From Synergistaceae bacterium (GTDB lineage Bacteria; Synergistota; Synergistia; Synergistales; Synergistaceae): a DNA stretch of 19,087 bases. Shown here piece after piece: positions 1-6,859 of this stretch. The translations under genes were made by a program, and so were the position numbers. Under the pieces are notes generated by a model. The model saw only the letters and a list, made by a program, of their open reading frames with translations. It ran no database searches and was not told where the DNA came from. The stretch covers positions 1 to 19,087 of the forward strand of contig JAUNNW010000005.1 in the NCBI GenBank assembly GCA_030531285.1. Reading direction: 5' to 3'. The first letter of the stretch is position 1; the number at the start of each line of letters is the position of its first letter.

Positions 1-48
1 CGGTTCATACCCGATCGGTCACCGGTTCGAGTCCAGTCAGCGCCACCA
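1..48 (+). tRNA. tRNA-Met (elongator), 3' part only
   Basis: The window opens inside the anticodon arm. The loop TTCATAC has anticodon CAT at 6-8, the 3' anticodon strand is CCGAT (11-15), a five-base variable loop follows, then a T arm with loop TTCGAGT (26-32), acceptor strand CAGCGCC (38-44), discriminator A45 and encoded CCA (46-48). The T stem has one C-A mismatch. The last acceptor base is a C, so position 1 would be a G. The C1-A72 mismatch of an initiator tRNA is therefore absent, and this is read as elongator Met. A tRNA-Ile with modified CAT cannot be fully excluded without the 5' half. Confidence 0.85.
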
Positions 49-58
49 TGAAAATATT

Positions 59-82
59 TCCGCGGTTCACCGCGGATTTTTT
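59..82 (+). terminator. Intrinsic terminator of the tRNA
   Basis: A seven-base-pair stem TCCGCGG / CCGCGGA (59-65 / 70-76) with a TTCA loop is followed directly by six T. It starts 11 bases after the tRNA CCA and ends four bases before the ribosome binding site of the next gene. Confidence 0.85.
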
Positions 83-102
83 GTTAAAGGAGATAACGGA
101 TA

Positions 103-945
103 ATGAAAAACAAAAATTGCGCGAGAATACTATCCTGCTTGTTGTCAGCCGTATTTTTGACGGTTTTTCTTTCGCTGCCTGTTCAGGCATCCGACGATTT
201 GACGATACATTTCTTCAACGTAGGCAAGGGCGACTGTATTCTCATCAAGCAGGCGGAATACAACGTTATGCTTGACACCGGCTATGAAAAAACCATTGAC
301 GCAGTACTTGAAGAACTCCAAAATTCCTTCAAAGTAGGAAAATTTGACTGCCTGATACTCAGCCATTACGACAAAGACCACGTTGGCGGTGCGGGAAAGC
401 TTTTGACAGATATTTCGGTCGGAAAAATATACGAAACCGATTACGATAAAAAGAAAAGCAAGCACATAGACCGTTACAGAAAAACGCTCGGTGAACTCTC
501 AAAAAATCCTGTAGTTGTCAGGGAAACGACGAGTTTTGGGCTTGGCGAACTGAAATTTACGATTTATCCGCCGAAGCCTTGCGAAGAAATGGTATCAAAC
601 GATTCCTCTCTGATACTTCTGCTTGAATTCCGCGGAAAACGCTTCCTGTTCCTTGGAGACGCCTTGGACAAAAGAATGGAAACCTATCTGTCAGAACAGT
701 TCACGGGCGAAGTTGATTTTATGAAACTGCCGCACCACGGCTTCTATCTGACAAAAAGCGAGCCTTTCAAAAATCTGTACTACGCGTGCAAACCCAAATA
801 CGGAGTAATCACCGACGCTCCGAAATACGACGTCAACAACGCGCCGAGCTTTATGTTCATGCTTGACGACGCGCCCCTTTACCGCCAGCGGAACGGGGCA
901 ATAACGGTAACCTGCGACGGTGAAAAAATCGAAATCAGACAGTAA
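103..945 (+). CDS. Secreted ComEC/Rec2-type metallo-beta-lactamase fold hydrolase
   Basis: This 280-residue protein has an N-terminal signal peptide (basic start, hydrophobic 9-25, VQAS near 27-30) and one metallo-hydrolase domain, so it should act outside the cytoplasm. Metal ligands can be seen: D58 in MLDTG, SHYDKDH at 87-93 (the HxxxDH class with H88, D90, D92, H93), GDA at 185-187 and PHHG at 210-213. The SLILLLEF...FLFLGDA pattern and PHHG resemble the C-terminal domain of the competence protein ComEC and its stand-alone relatives, some of which cut nucleic acid or phosphodiesters. The substrate here is unknown. The ATG follows AAAGGAG (86-92) with good spacing. The ComEC membrane channel domain is absent, so a DNA-uptake role is not shown. 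Fold assignment is firm; function is not. Confidence 0.85.
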   Translation: MKNKNCARILSCLLSAVFLTVFLSLPVQASDDLTIHFFNVGKGDCILIKQAEYNVMLDTGYEKTIDAVLEELQNSFKVGKFDCLILSHYDKDHVGGAGKLLTDISVGKIYETDYDKKKSKHIDRYRKTLGELSKNPVVVRETTSFGLGELKFTIYPPKPCEEMVSNDSSLILLLEFRGKRFLFLGDALDKRMETYLSEQFTGEVDFMKLPHHGFYLTKSEPFKNLYYACKPKYGVITDAPKYDVNNAPSFMFMLDDAPLYRQRNGAITVTCDGEKIEIRQ

Positions 946-1003
946 AAACTATCAAACGGGTTGGTTGCATTTTACTGCCGGCTGAAATAATCAAACAAAA
1001 CAC

Positions 1004-1036
1004 AACGGGCTGAATGATAAATTCAGCCCGTTTTTT
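1004..1036 (+). terminator. Intrinsic terminator after the hydrolase gene
   Basis: A 12-base-pair stem (1004-1015 / 1021-1032; core ACGGGCTGAAT) with a five-base loop GATAA runs into a T6 tract (1031-1036). It separates the hydrolase gene from the following cluster. Confidence 0.9.
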
Positions 1037-1151
1037 GTGCCGAGCCGGAGCGGCATACAACAAGAAAATTTAGAGTATGAAAATTGTCATAGCAGGACGG
1101 ACTTGCTCTGCACTATCAAACACAAAGGCAGTTAGCGCCGAAAAAAATCAC

Positions 1152-1185
1152 AAAATCCCCACATAATCTGCATAAAATCCCCACA
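1152..1185. repeat. Pair of 12-bp direct repeats upstream of the cluster
   Basis: AAAATCCCCACA occurs at 1152-1163 and again at 1174-1185, a 22-base period or about two helical turns. The pair lies some 40 bases upstream of the putative promoter of the 1301-5634 cluster, a position that suits an operator. The remaining non-coding stretch 946-1300 holds only the terminator at 1004-1036, these repeats and the promoter candidate; nothing else was seen. Confidence 0.5.
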
Positions 1186-1224
1186 AATCAGGAATAGAAT
1201 TTTATTTGGGCGGGATAAAAACCG

Positions 1225-1255
1225 TTGTCACAAAACGGCGTGTCTATAGTAAAAT
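1225..1255 (+). promoter_or_regulatory. Possible sigma-70 promoter of the 1301-5634 cluster
   Basis: TTGTCA (1225-1230) and TAAAAT (1250-1255) are separated by 19 bases, slightly longer than the optimum. TATAGT at 1245-1250 is an alternative -10 but sits too close to the -35. This is the only reasonable promoter seen between the terminator at 1004-1036 and the ATG at 1301. Confidence 0.4.
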
Positions 1256-1300
1256 ATAGGTGTCAAGGGAAATTATTCACACAAAGGGGCGTGTAAATCA

Positions 1301-1561
1301 ATGTTTTGTCAGAAATGCGGTAAGGAACTTCCTGAGGGTGTAAGTATGTGTCCATCGTGCGGAAATGTTGTAACGGCTCAGTCGCAAATAATGACTGAAC
1401 TTACAGAGTTCCAAACAACCATGCAGGAAAAATTCAAAAATCTCAGTAACGACACAAAGATTAACTGCATACTTGCTTTCACTGCGTTTAATGCACTGGT
1501 CACACTCATTATTATCATTAAGATACTTTCAATCGCCAGTCGCTTTGGCAGAATGTTTTAA
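1301..1561 (+). CDS. Tail-anchored zinc-ribbon protein, first gene of the cluster
   Basis: This 86-residue protein has an N-terminal zinc ribbon of the double-zinc-ribbon type (C3-x2-C6 ... C17-x2-C20, each pair followed by G) and one hydrophobic segment near 55-77, ending in a short basic tail. The zinc ribbon is therefore probably cytoplasmic and tethered to the membrane from its C-terminal side. AAAGGGG (1283-1289) precedes the ATG. The next gene begins 15 bases after the stop, so the two are probably co-transcribed. Such ribbons often sit at the start of small membrane proteins of unknown function; nothing indicates a nucleic acid target. Function unknown. Confidence 0.75.
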   Translation: MFCQKCGKELPEGVSMCPSCGNVVTAQSQIMTELTEFQTTMQEKFKNLSNDTKINCILAFTAFNALVTLIIIIKILSIASRFGRMF

Positions 1562-1576
1562 GGGGGAGAATTGAAA

Positions 1577-1951
1577 ATGTTTGAGAACAAAAATAGCTGT
1601 TTATCAGCGGCTACAGTTTTGGGACAGACATATCTTTCTTGGCTGCTTGCAGGAATACTTGCCGGTATGTTGCGCCCGTCACTTTTTGGCACAATAGGTG
1701 CGGGTTTAAGCCTAACTCTTGGCTTACCACGTCTTACGTGCATCATTATAGCGGTAGTTTTCAGTTGGATTGCACACGTGAAACAGGATTATCACTGTGC
1801 TCTTTATGCCGGAATAGCTTATATAGCGGTTATTATCTTCAATCCGTTCAAAATTTTTATGGTTCTTATACAGATGATACTCTGCTTTGTGGCACACTCC
1901 CAGATGAAAAAAGCAAGTATGGCAGAGTTCATTGAACAAGTGAAAGGGTAG
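1577..1951 (+). CDS. Small polytopic membrane protein, unknown function
   Basis: This 124-residue, strongly hydrophobic protein has about four to five membrane segments (roughly 12-30, 37-50, 53-67, 76-88 and 92-107) and a short polar C-terminus. A TTG six bases upstream (1571) is in frame, but GGGGGAG at 1562-1568 is only two bases from that TTG and eight from the ATG at 1577, so the ATG is preferred. The gene sits between the zinc-ribbon gene and the proline-rich arm protein and nearly abuts the latter. The glycine-rich segment 35-50 resembles small integral membrane proteins generally and gives no family. It could be the membrane core of the cluster's product; that is inference. Confidence 0.7.
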   Translation: MFENKNSCLSAATVLGQTYLSWLLAGILAGMLRPSLFGTIGAGLSLTLGLPRLTCIIIAVVFSWIAHVKQDYHCALYAGIAYIAVIIFNPFKIFMVLIQMILCFVAHSQMKKASMAEFIEQVKG

Positions 1952-1960
1952 GTGAACAGA

Positions 1961-3109
1961 ATGGATAATTTGGTTCCTGTATTGCGCGAAGTGTTTAATA
2001 AGATACCAAATATCAGAAACGATCGTGAACTGCTGAAAAATATGGTACTTGGCTACACGATAACCGTGCCTGAAGAAAATACAAATTTTGAAGAATTGCT
2101 TACGGCAGGTTTCATTGATGCACTGTTCAATGTGCAAGATGTCGTAGCGATTAAAAATGGGGCAGGTGCAATAGCGACTATAGTTGCTACTAAGCGTGGA
2201 TGCGACAGAGAAAAAATAGTCCATTCAATCAACTTGTGGTATCAGGTAATCAAAAACGCAGACGACCAACTTATTCCCGAGGCTGATACCGGTACTGAAG
2301 AAGTCATTAAAACTCTTCAAGCGTCGGTTGAAGTACCTATCCAGAAGACTGTTAATGATAAAAAAGAAGATGTAGTGGAAGTATCTGAACCCGAAAAAAC
2401 TGAAAGTAAGTCGGAGTCTGCTTCAGAAGAGAAAACTGAAACAAAAGAACAGCCTTCAAAGGAAAAAACAAAGGACGAAGATGGTGCGGCAGACCATGAA
2501 CAAGAAATGGCGACTTCAATAAATAATATTGCTGCACAGAAGAAGAGTGGACTTTCAAACGATGCCAAACTCGGACTGATATGCTTTGCCGTGTTTCTTG
2601 TGTTCCTTTTTATAAAACTTAATCAGGGACCGTCAATGCTTGAAAGAAGCCTGTTAGGTTCAGCATCAAACAACAGAAGTACGAAAAAAGTCAAAGTTGA
2701 AAAGACGAAAACCTCAATCTTTCGTAAAAAACAAGATAAGGTCGACCTCAGTTTCCTTGACAAAAATACGTCACCAATACCTGTACAAGAAAAACAACCC
2801 GAAAATGTGGAGACGGAAAAGCCTGTTTCGCAACCCGAAACAAAAGCAGAAATCCCTGTCGCAGAAAAACCTGAACAGAAGCAAATTCCTCAAAGAGTTG
2901 AACAGAAGAAAAACAAGAAAAGTCTATCTGTACAACGTAAAGCAAGACCTATGCCAAATCAGCCTGCGGTGAGGAACGTACCTGTTCAAACACCAAAAGT
3001 CCAGCCTCAGGCAGTACAAACTCCTGTGCCTGTACAGAAACCTGATGATGCCGAACTTGCGAGGCGTCGCAGGGAAGAGAATCTGCGCAGAATTCAGCAG
3101 GGACAATAA
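1961..3109 (+). CDS. Single-pass protein with cytoplasm-type N-domain and proline-rich arm
   Basis: This 382-residue protein has four regions: an N-terminal, probably helical domain (about 1-105); a long acidic Glu/Lys/Ser linker (about 110-185); one membrane segment (about 204-221, core ICFAVFLVFLF); and a tail of about 150 residues rich in Pro, Gln, Lys and Val with repeated PVQ, KPE and QTP units, ending in an Arg-rich helix. The layout resembles TonB or TolA, where a Pro/Lys/Glu-rich arm spans the periplasm, but here a large domain precedes the membrane segment. An in-frame GTG at 1952 is possible; the ATG at 1961 has better spacing to TAGGTGA. I do not recognise the N-domain. In the cluster it is the natural link between cytoplasm and the secreted PDZ proteins (inference). 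Confidence 0.7.
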   Translation: MDNLVPVLREVFNKIPNIRNDRELLKNMVLGYTITVPEENTNFEELLTAGFIDALFNVQDVVAIKNGAGAIATIVATKRGCDREKIVHSINLWYQVIKNADDQLIPEADTGTEEVIKTLQASVEVPIQKTVNDKKEDVVEVSEPEKTESKSESASEEKTETKEQPSKEKTKDEDGAADHEQEMATSINNIAAQKKSGLSNDAKLGLICFAVFLVFLFIKLNQGPSMLERSLLGSASNNRSTKKVKVEKTKTSIFRKKQDKVDLSFLDKNTSPIPVQEKQPENVETEKPVSQPETKAEIPVAEKPEQKQIPQRVEQKKNKKSLSVQRKARPMPNQPAVRNVPVQTPKVQPQAVQTPVPVQKPDDAELARRRREENLRRIQQGQ

Positions 3110-3131
3110 CGTTTAACGGGGGATGTATAAA

Positions 3132-3890
3132 ATGAAAAAGTTTATTGCGGTATTGCTTATAACATTAAGTATTGCAACGCCTGCTTTGGCGGATAATGCA
3201 ACCGGAGTAGCAGCTGGGCTTGTTGCCTTGAATATGCTTTTTGGCGGCAACAGAATGACTCCCGAACAAAAACAGCAGTACAATAAACTCAAAGCGTTTG
3301 CCAAGCAGAACTCCGACACGCTTTGCACAACCTACGCTGTTTTAGCAGTACATGAGGGCGAGAAAAAAGCCGTAGACACTTTGAGTGAAAAATTTCGCGC
3401 AGAAAATTATATGGTGAGTGTTGAAGAAATTGACCTTAATGTCACGACAATAACGATTGCCGACAGAGATAATACCGTTATCTCCGAGGTGGATGTCGCG
3501 CAGGACTTAAGCAAGGTTACAACCACAACGAAAATTCCGTCATACGGCATTTCCGAAAAAAGCGAGCTTGATTTTACGAACAAAGACGACATCAAGAAAA
3601 AAATGAACTACAGTATGTATCATTCTGCCGGTTTTGAAATTTCAGAAACGGTAAAGAGTGATACTGACTCGTGGATTATAACTCAGGTCAAACCGGACAG
3701 TGAGGCAGAAAAAATGGGACTGCTTCCAGGTTCTGAAATATTCGGGATTGACAAAGTTGAAGCTAAAGCAACTCCCTCATATATGGTAGCGTTGTATGTT
3801 GAAAACTGTGCTGCAAGACGCTCACCGTTCAAGGTTACATTTGCCGACGCAGAGGGAAAACCTAAAACTGTATCTATCACACCGAAATAG
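3132..3890 (+). CDS. Secreted PDZ-like protein, first paralogue
   Basis: This 252-residue protein begins with a clear signal peptide (KK, hydrophobic 4-17, ALA before D21). The middle region (about 40-160) is unrecognised and rich in charged residues and beta-prone stretches. The last 86 residues, from GFEIS at 167, look like a PDZ domain: an alternating hydrophobic strand with PDSEAEKMGLLPGSEIFGID, matching the ligand-loop and GDxIxxIn region of PDZ folds, and a last strand TVSITPK. No protease triad is visible, so it is a binding rather than a cutting protein. An in-frame ATG at 3123 touches the G-tract 3118-3122; the ATG at 3132 has nine-base spacing and starts the signal peptide properly. 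It shares its C-terminal module with the gene at 4861. Confidence 0.75.
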   Translation: MKKFIAVLLITLSIATPALADNATGVAAGLVALNMLFGGNRMTPEQKQQYNKLKAFAKQNSDTLCTTYAVLAVHEGEKKAVDTLSEKFRAENYMVSVEEIDLNVTTITIADRDNTVISEVDVAQDLSKVTTTTKIPSYGISEKSELDFTNKDDIKKKMNYSMYHSAGFEISETVKSDTDSWIITQVKPDSEAEKMGLLPGSEIFGIDKVEAKATPSYMVALYVENCAARRSPFKVTFADAEGKPKTVSITPK

Positions 3891-3902
3891 AGGGGTATGG
3901 CT

Positions 3903-4829
3903 ATGAAAAAGAATTATCTAATCGGAATAATCGCTGTTGTTTCTATCGTAGTCTTGGTTGGCGTATGCTTTTTTACTCCAATCGGTAAGAAACTGACAGG
4001 AACTACAACTATCACAGAAACTACCAAAGAAGATTCTTTAAATTACGTGTTCGTGCCCGACCTCATTAGCTTGCACGATGCCGATAGTAACCAGTTCAAA
4101 AATCAATATGGCGGTCAGACGATAGAAACAACAATTAGGTTCAAACGGTATGACATTATCCCAAAAACTAATACGCAACAGGGGCAATACGGCAGGTATG
4201 TCGCTAAGTTTTCATACGGGGAAAACTCACGCAGAAGTTATACGGGCAATGAGGTAGTATGTTATTTCAACGGAGAAGATGCAGCAGCATTTGCAAAACT
4301 CAAAAAAGGCGATATTGTTACAATCAGCGGAACTTGTCTTGAAGAAAAAAATTATCTTTACTGGGATCTTGAAATGAAAAATTGCAAGGTAATAAAGGTA
4401 CATTCAACACAAGGCAGTGATCCAAATATGCTTATGTACAGAATAGCTGCAGATCGAGGCAACACAACAGCGATGCTTATGCTTGGTAATCTGTACTACA
4501 AAGGGAAAGGGGTTCCTGTTAATATGCAGACCGCGGCAAAATGGTACAGAGCAGCAGGTGAACTTGGGGAGGCTTCTGCACTCAACAATCTCGGAGTGAT
4601 GTATCGTTACGGTGATGGAGTTGAGAAAAATTTTGAAAAAGCTTTTAAGCTTCTTACCTTGGCGGCAGACCGCGGCAACAGTAAAGCTATGCGCAATATA
4701 GGTGAGTGCTATGAAAATGGGGCATTTGTAGCGAAAGATTATAATAAAGCTCGTGAGTGGTATCAAAAATCCTTTGAGGCTGGAAATGAATCCGCAGAAA
4801 AAGATCTTCAAAGGGTTTTGGGCAAATAG
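3903..4829 (+). CDS. Membrane-anchored protein with OB-like domain and Sel1 repeats
   Basis: This 308-residue protein has an uncleaved N-terminal membrane segment (about 6-26). A domain at about 60-165 contains LKKGDIVTISGTCLEE, a pattern typical of tRNA_anti-like OB folds found in secreted bacterial proteins. About three Sel1-type TPR repeats follow (roughly 188-222, 224-258, 260-293), with the marks AMLMLGNLYYKGKGV, AAKWYRAAGELGEA and NNLGVMYRYGDGV. Sel1 repeats bind partner proteins, often in envelope complexes. The ATG at 3903 is preferred over 3897 because AGGGG at 3891-3895 is one base from the latter. The gene follows the PDZ gene after 12 bases. Domain calls are from visible motifs; the partner is unknown. 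Confidence 0.8.
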   Translation: MKKNYLIGIIAVVSIVVLVGVCFFTPIGKKLTGTTTITETTKEDSLNYVFVPDLISLHDADSNQFKNQYGGQTIETTIRFKRYDIIPKTNTQQGQYGRYVAKFSYGENSRRSYTGNEVVCYFNGEDAAAFAKLKKGDIVTISGTCLEEKNYLYWDLEMKNCKVIKVHSTQGSDPNMLMYRIAADRGNTTAMLMLGNLYYKGKGVPVNMQTAAKWYRAAGELGEASALNNLGVMYRYGDGVEKNFEKAFKLLTLAADRGNSKAMRNIGECYENGAFVAKDYNKAREWYQKSFEAGNESAEKDLQRVLGK

Positions 4830-4860
4830 CGCTAACATCACGTAAAGGAGACTGTATTAC

Positions 4861-5634
4861 ATGAGAAAATTTCTCACAACACTTGTTGTATTGATGCTGT
4901 TTGCTATCCCTGCTTGGGCAGATACTGGCGCAATTATCCGGCAGTTGTCGTCCGATGTAGCCTCAATCAATTCAATGTACAGTATGCAGTGGGGAACACT
5001 GCCACAGTCAATGCTCAATGAGGCAAAAGTTAAATGTGGACAAGTGCTTGATAAAATTGCTAACGGTTTTGTAAAACTGATTCCAGAATATTCCCCGTCT
5101 GCCGCACTTAAATTATTTATGAAGATTTGCAATGCAAGCGGTTACGAGGCATTTATAGCCGAAAATGAATATAATCCTGGCAATCTTATGGTAACTGCAA
5201 ACAGTAGGCAGGGCAATATTATTGAACTTGCGATTGATGAGACTATGGATAGCGCAAATTTTACGCTGACGGTAGGTCAAGCACTTCTTCATGAAAAAAG
5301 GAGTAGAGACTATAATCCCAATAAACCGAAAGAATACAAAGTCGAAGTATCATTTAACATGATAGAAATTGTCGGTTTTGATGTTTCTGATAAAGGCAGG
5401 AGTCCTGATGGAAATTTGATTTTGTCAGAAATTAAAGGCGGAAGTGCGATGGCAAATTTGGGTGCTTTGCTTGGTTCAGATTTGTACAGTGTTGATAATA
5501 TTGACACGAAAAAATGTACTGCTCAGGAACTCCGCGAATACATCAAGCAGGCTGCAAAAGCAAATAAAACTATTACCATGGTTTTTATGGCAGAAGATGG
5601 AAAAAGAAAGAGTATAGATGTTAAGCCAAAGTAA
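4861..5634 (+). CDS. Secreted PDZ-like protein, second paralogue, last gene of the cluster
   Basis: This 257-residue protein has a signal peptide (RK, hydrophobic 7-17, AWA before D21), an unrecognised helical and then beta-rich middle, and an 86-residue end module from GFDVS at 172 to PK at 257. That module aligns without large gaps to the end of the protein encoded at 3132-3890: GSAMANLGALLGSDLYSVD aligns with DSEAEKMGLLPGSEIFGID, and GKRKSIDVKPK with GKPKTVSITPK. It is read as a second PDZ-like protein from an old duplication. AAAGGAG (4844-4850) lies ten bases before the ATG, the strongest ribosome site in the cluster, so this protein may be made in excess. No catalytic motif is visible. 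Confidence 0.75.
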   Translation: MRKFLTTLVVLMLFAIPAWADTGAIIRQLSSDVASINSMYSMQWGTLPQSMLNEAKVKCGQVLDKIANGFVKLIPEYSPSAALKLFMKICNASGYEAFIAENEYNPGNLMVTANSRQGNIIELAIDETMDSANFTLTVGQALLHEKRSRDYNPNKPKEYKVEVSFNMIEIVGFDVSDKGRSPDGNLILSEIKGGSAMANLGALLGSDLYSVDNIDTKKCTAQELREYIKQAAKANKTITMVFMAEDGKRKSIDVKPK

Positions 5635-5687
5635 TCATGAGCGTCTGCGGAATATAAGAGTTTATTGCGGTTTATACCTCTATTTAA

Positions 5688-5843
5688 ACATTATTATGTA
5701 TTCTGGGATTATGTGATGCTGTAGGCTTTGGTTTTTGGGCTTACAAAAGCAATCAGTACAATAACACAGAGTACCGTGAGTCTTACGAAAAATGACAGCG
5801 CTCGTATATTTGCCTTAAATGCGGGCACAGATTTATGGTTTAG
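5688..5843 (+). pseudogene. Decayed small gene: membrane segment plus zinc ribbon
   Basis: One frame reads a hydrophobic stretch (LLCILGLCDAVGFGFWAY), then a polar stretch (KSNQYNNTEYRESYEK), a TGA at 5793-5795, and then QRSYICLKCGHRFMV before TAG at 5841-5843. The C-x2-C-G knuckle looks like half of a zinc ribbon. There is no start codon with a ribosome site, and TAA stands at 5685-5687 just upstream. The cluster also begins with a zinc-ribbon membrane protein, so this may be a lost member of the same group. It could also be chance. Confidence 0.3.
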
Positions 5844-5880
5844 TGTCCTGAAAATTGAATGCTAAAAATGGGGTATAATT

Positions 5881-6573
5881 ATGGGAGACAATTCCAAAAC
5901 GGAAAGAGTCGCAACGAATCAGCCGCATCCAAAAGGAACGGCAATGTTAAACAGCGTTGGGCTTGGAACTGAGTACAAAAATGTTACTGCCAACGTATTT
6001 ATCGGTTATTCTGCCGGAGATAAAATTCTTGATGAAATTAGACAGGCAAATGAAAGTGTTAGGATTTGTACTCCCAATTTAGGTTTTAGTGCCAAAATTA
6101 CTGAACTGCTGGATAATAAAATTCGCAATACCGGAGTCAAGGTGGGTATTGTTACTGTTTGTTCAGAGAAAGAAAAAAATAGTAAAGAGCACAGAGCGGC
6201 TCTGCGGAAGCTTCTTGAGTACAAAGGCGATTCTGCTGTGTGCGATAAATTGGATTTACTTGTCTACAAATCAAGAGTATATCAAGAGGAGAAAAATAGC
6301 GGGAGTGAGTATTTGCAAGCTCACGCCAAAATTTATCTCATTGACAATGCTGTCCTGTATATTCCGTCTGCTAATTTTACTGCCAGCGGAATGGAGTTTA
6401 ATCTCGAAACCTGTACAAGAATAGAAAAAGGTTCAGATGCTAACAACAAACTAATTGAAAGAATGTCTGCGCTTTTTGATAGCCTTGTCAGTATAGAAAA
6501 CGATTTGCCTGCATTTACTTTGGAGGAGCTTGAATCATTGTTAGATAAAGTGGACGAAAGCAACGGGGAGTAG
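5881..6573 (+). CDS. Phospholipase D superfamily protein with one HKD motif
   Basis: This 230-residue protein carries one complete HKD motif: H148-A-K150 with D155, then the SAN (N165), G170 and N174/E176 positions that follow it in the PLD superfamily. The first half has the expected alternating beta/alpha pattern (SVRICTPNL, VKVGIVTVC). Families with a single HKD per chain, such as Nuc and BfiI-type nucleases, work as dimers. There is no signal peptide, so it should be cytoplasmic, which favours a nuclease or DNA-related role over an exported lipase. The ATG follows GGGG at 5870-5873. It lies 246 bases after the PDZ cluster and may be a separate unit. Family firm; substrate unknown. A defence role is possible but unsupported here. 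Confidence 0.8.
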   Translation: MGDNSKTERVATNQPHPKGTAMLNSVGLGTEYKNVTANVFIGYSAGDKILDEIRQANESVRICTPNLGFSAKITELLDNKIRNTGVKVGIVTVCSEKEKNSKEHRAALRKLLEYKGDSAVCDKLDLLVYKSRVYQEEKNSGSEYLQAHAKIYLIDNAVLYIPSANFTASGMEFNLETCTRIEKGSDANNKLIERMSALFDSLVSIENDLPAFTLEELESLLDKVDESNGE

Positions 6574-6604
6574 AATTGTCAATATTCCGCGCCTGAATGT
6601 GTGA

Positions 6605-6826
6605 GAGTACAAAAGCGGGAGACTGTCTGTAATTACCAATGACCGTACAGGAAATACCGAGGTATTCGAGAGTATGACGAATGACGATTTGGGCAAAGAC
6701 CGCAAAGAACGGAAGATGACAAGCAATTCGCAGGGTGTTGACAAAAACAGAAACAGGATTATAATTCTCTTAAAGAGTGTTGCCGGAGTAACAGACGGTC
6801 AGCCCTCGGGATTTAGGTTAAAATAA
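6605..6826 (+). other. Open frame without a convincing start, possibly a gene fragment
   Basis: The frame stays open for 73 codons, from just after TGA at 6602-6604 to TAA at 6824-6826. It encodes a polar, Asn/Asp/Lys-rich sequence and then IIILLKSVAGVTDGQPSGF. The first ATG is at 6674, which would give 50 residues, and it has no good ribosome site. The composition looks protein-like, but no family is recognised. It could be the 3' remnant of a gene behind the PLD gene, or chance. Confidence 0.25.
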
Positions 6827-6859
6827 CCGTTTTCCTTTGGACAGGGCGGTTATTTTTTT
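6821..6859 (+). terminator. Terminator shared by convergent units
   Basis: AAATAACCG (6821-6829) pairs with CGGTTATTT (6847-6855), giving a nine-base-pair stem with a 17-base loop and a T7 tract (6853-6859) on the plus strand. Read on the minus strand it also ends in A/T-rich sequence and contains the stop codon of the small peptide gene, so it probably ends both transcripts. Confidence 0.65.

Noticed and set aside
1..48. tRNA 3' end as an attachment site of an integrated element
   Set aside because: No second copy of the tRNA 3' sequence and no integrase were seen in the window.
1077..1166. 29-codon frame beginning MKIVIAGRT
   Set aside because: No ribosome site, very short, and it runs through the direct repeats; probably chance.
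1724..2224. 166-residue minus-strand frame
   Set aside because: It lies opposite two genes of the cluster, is Cys/His/Phe-rich without domain pattern, and has no ribosome site.
4404..4841. 145-residue minus-strand frame
   Set aside because: Opposite the Sel1 repeats; its composition follows from the sense strand.
5874..5879. TATAAT just before the PLD start codon
   Set aside because: No -35 in range, and a promoter here would start transcription inside the coding region.
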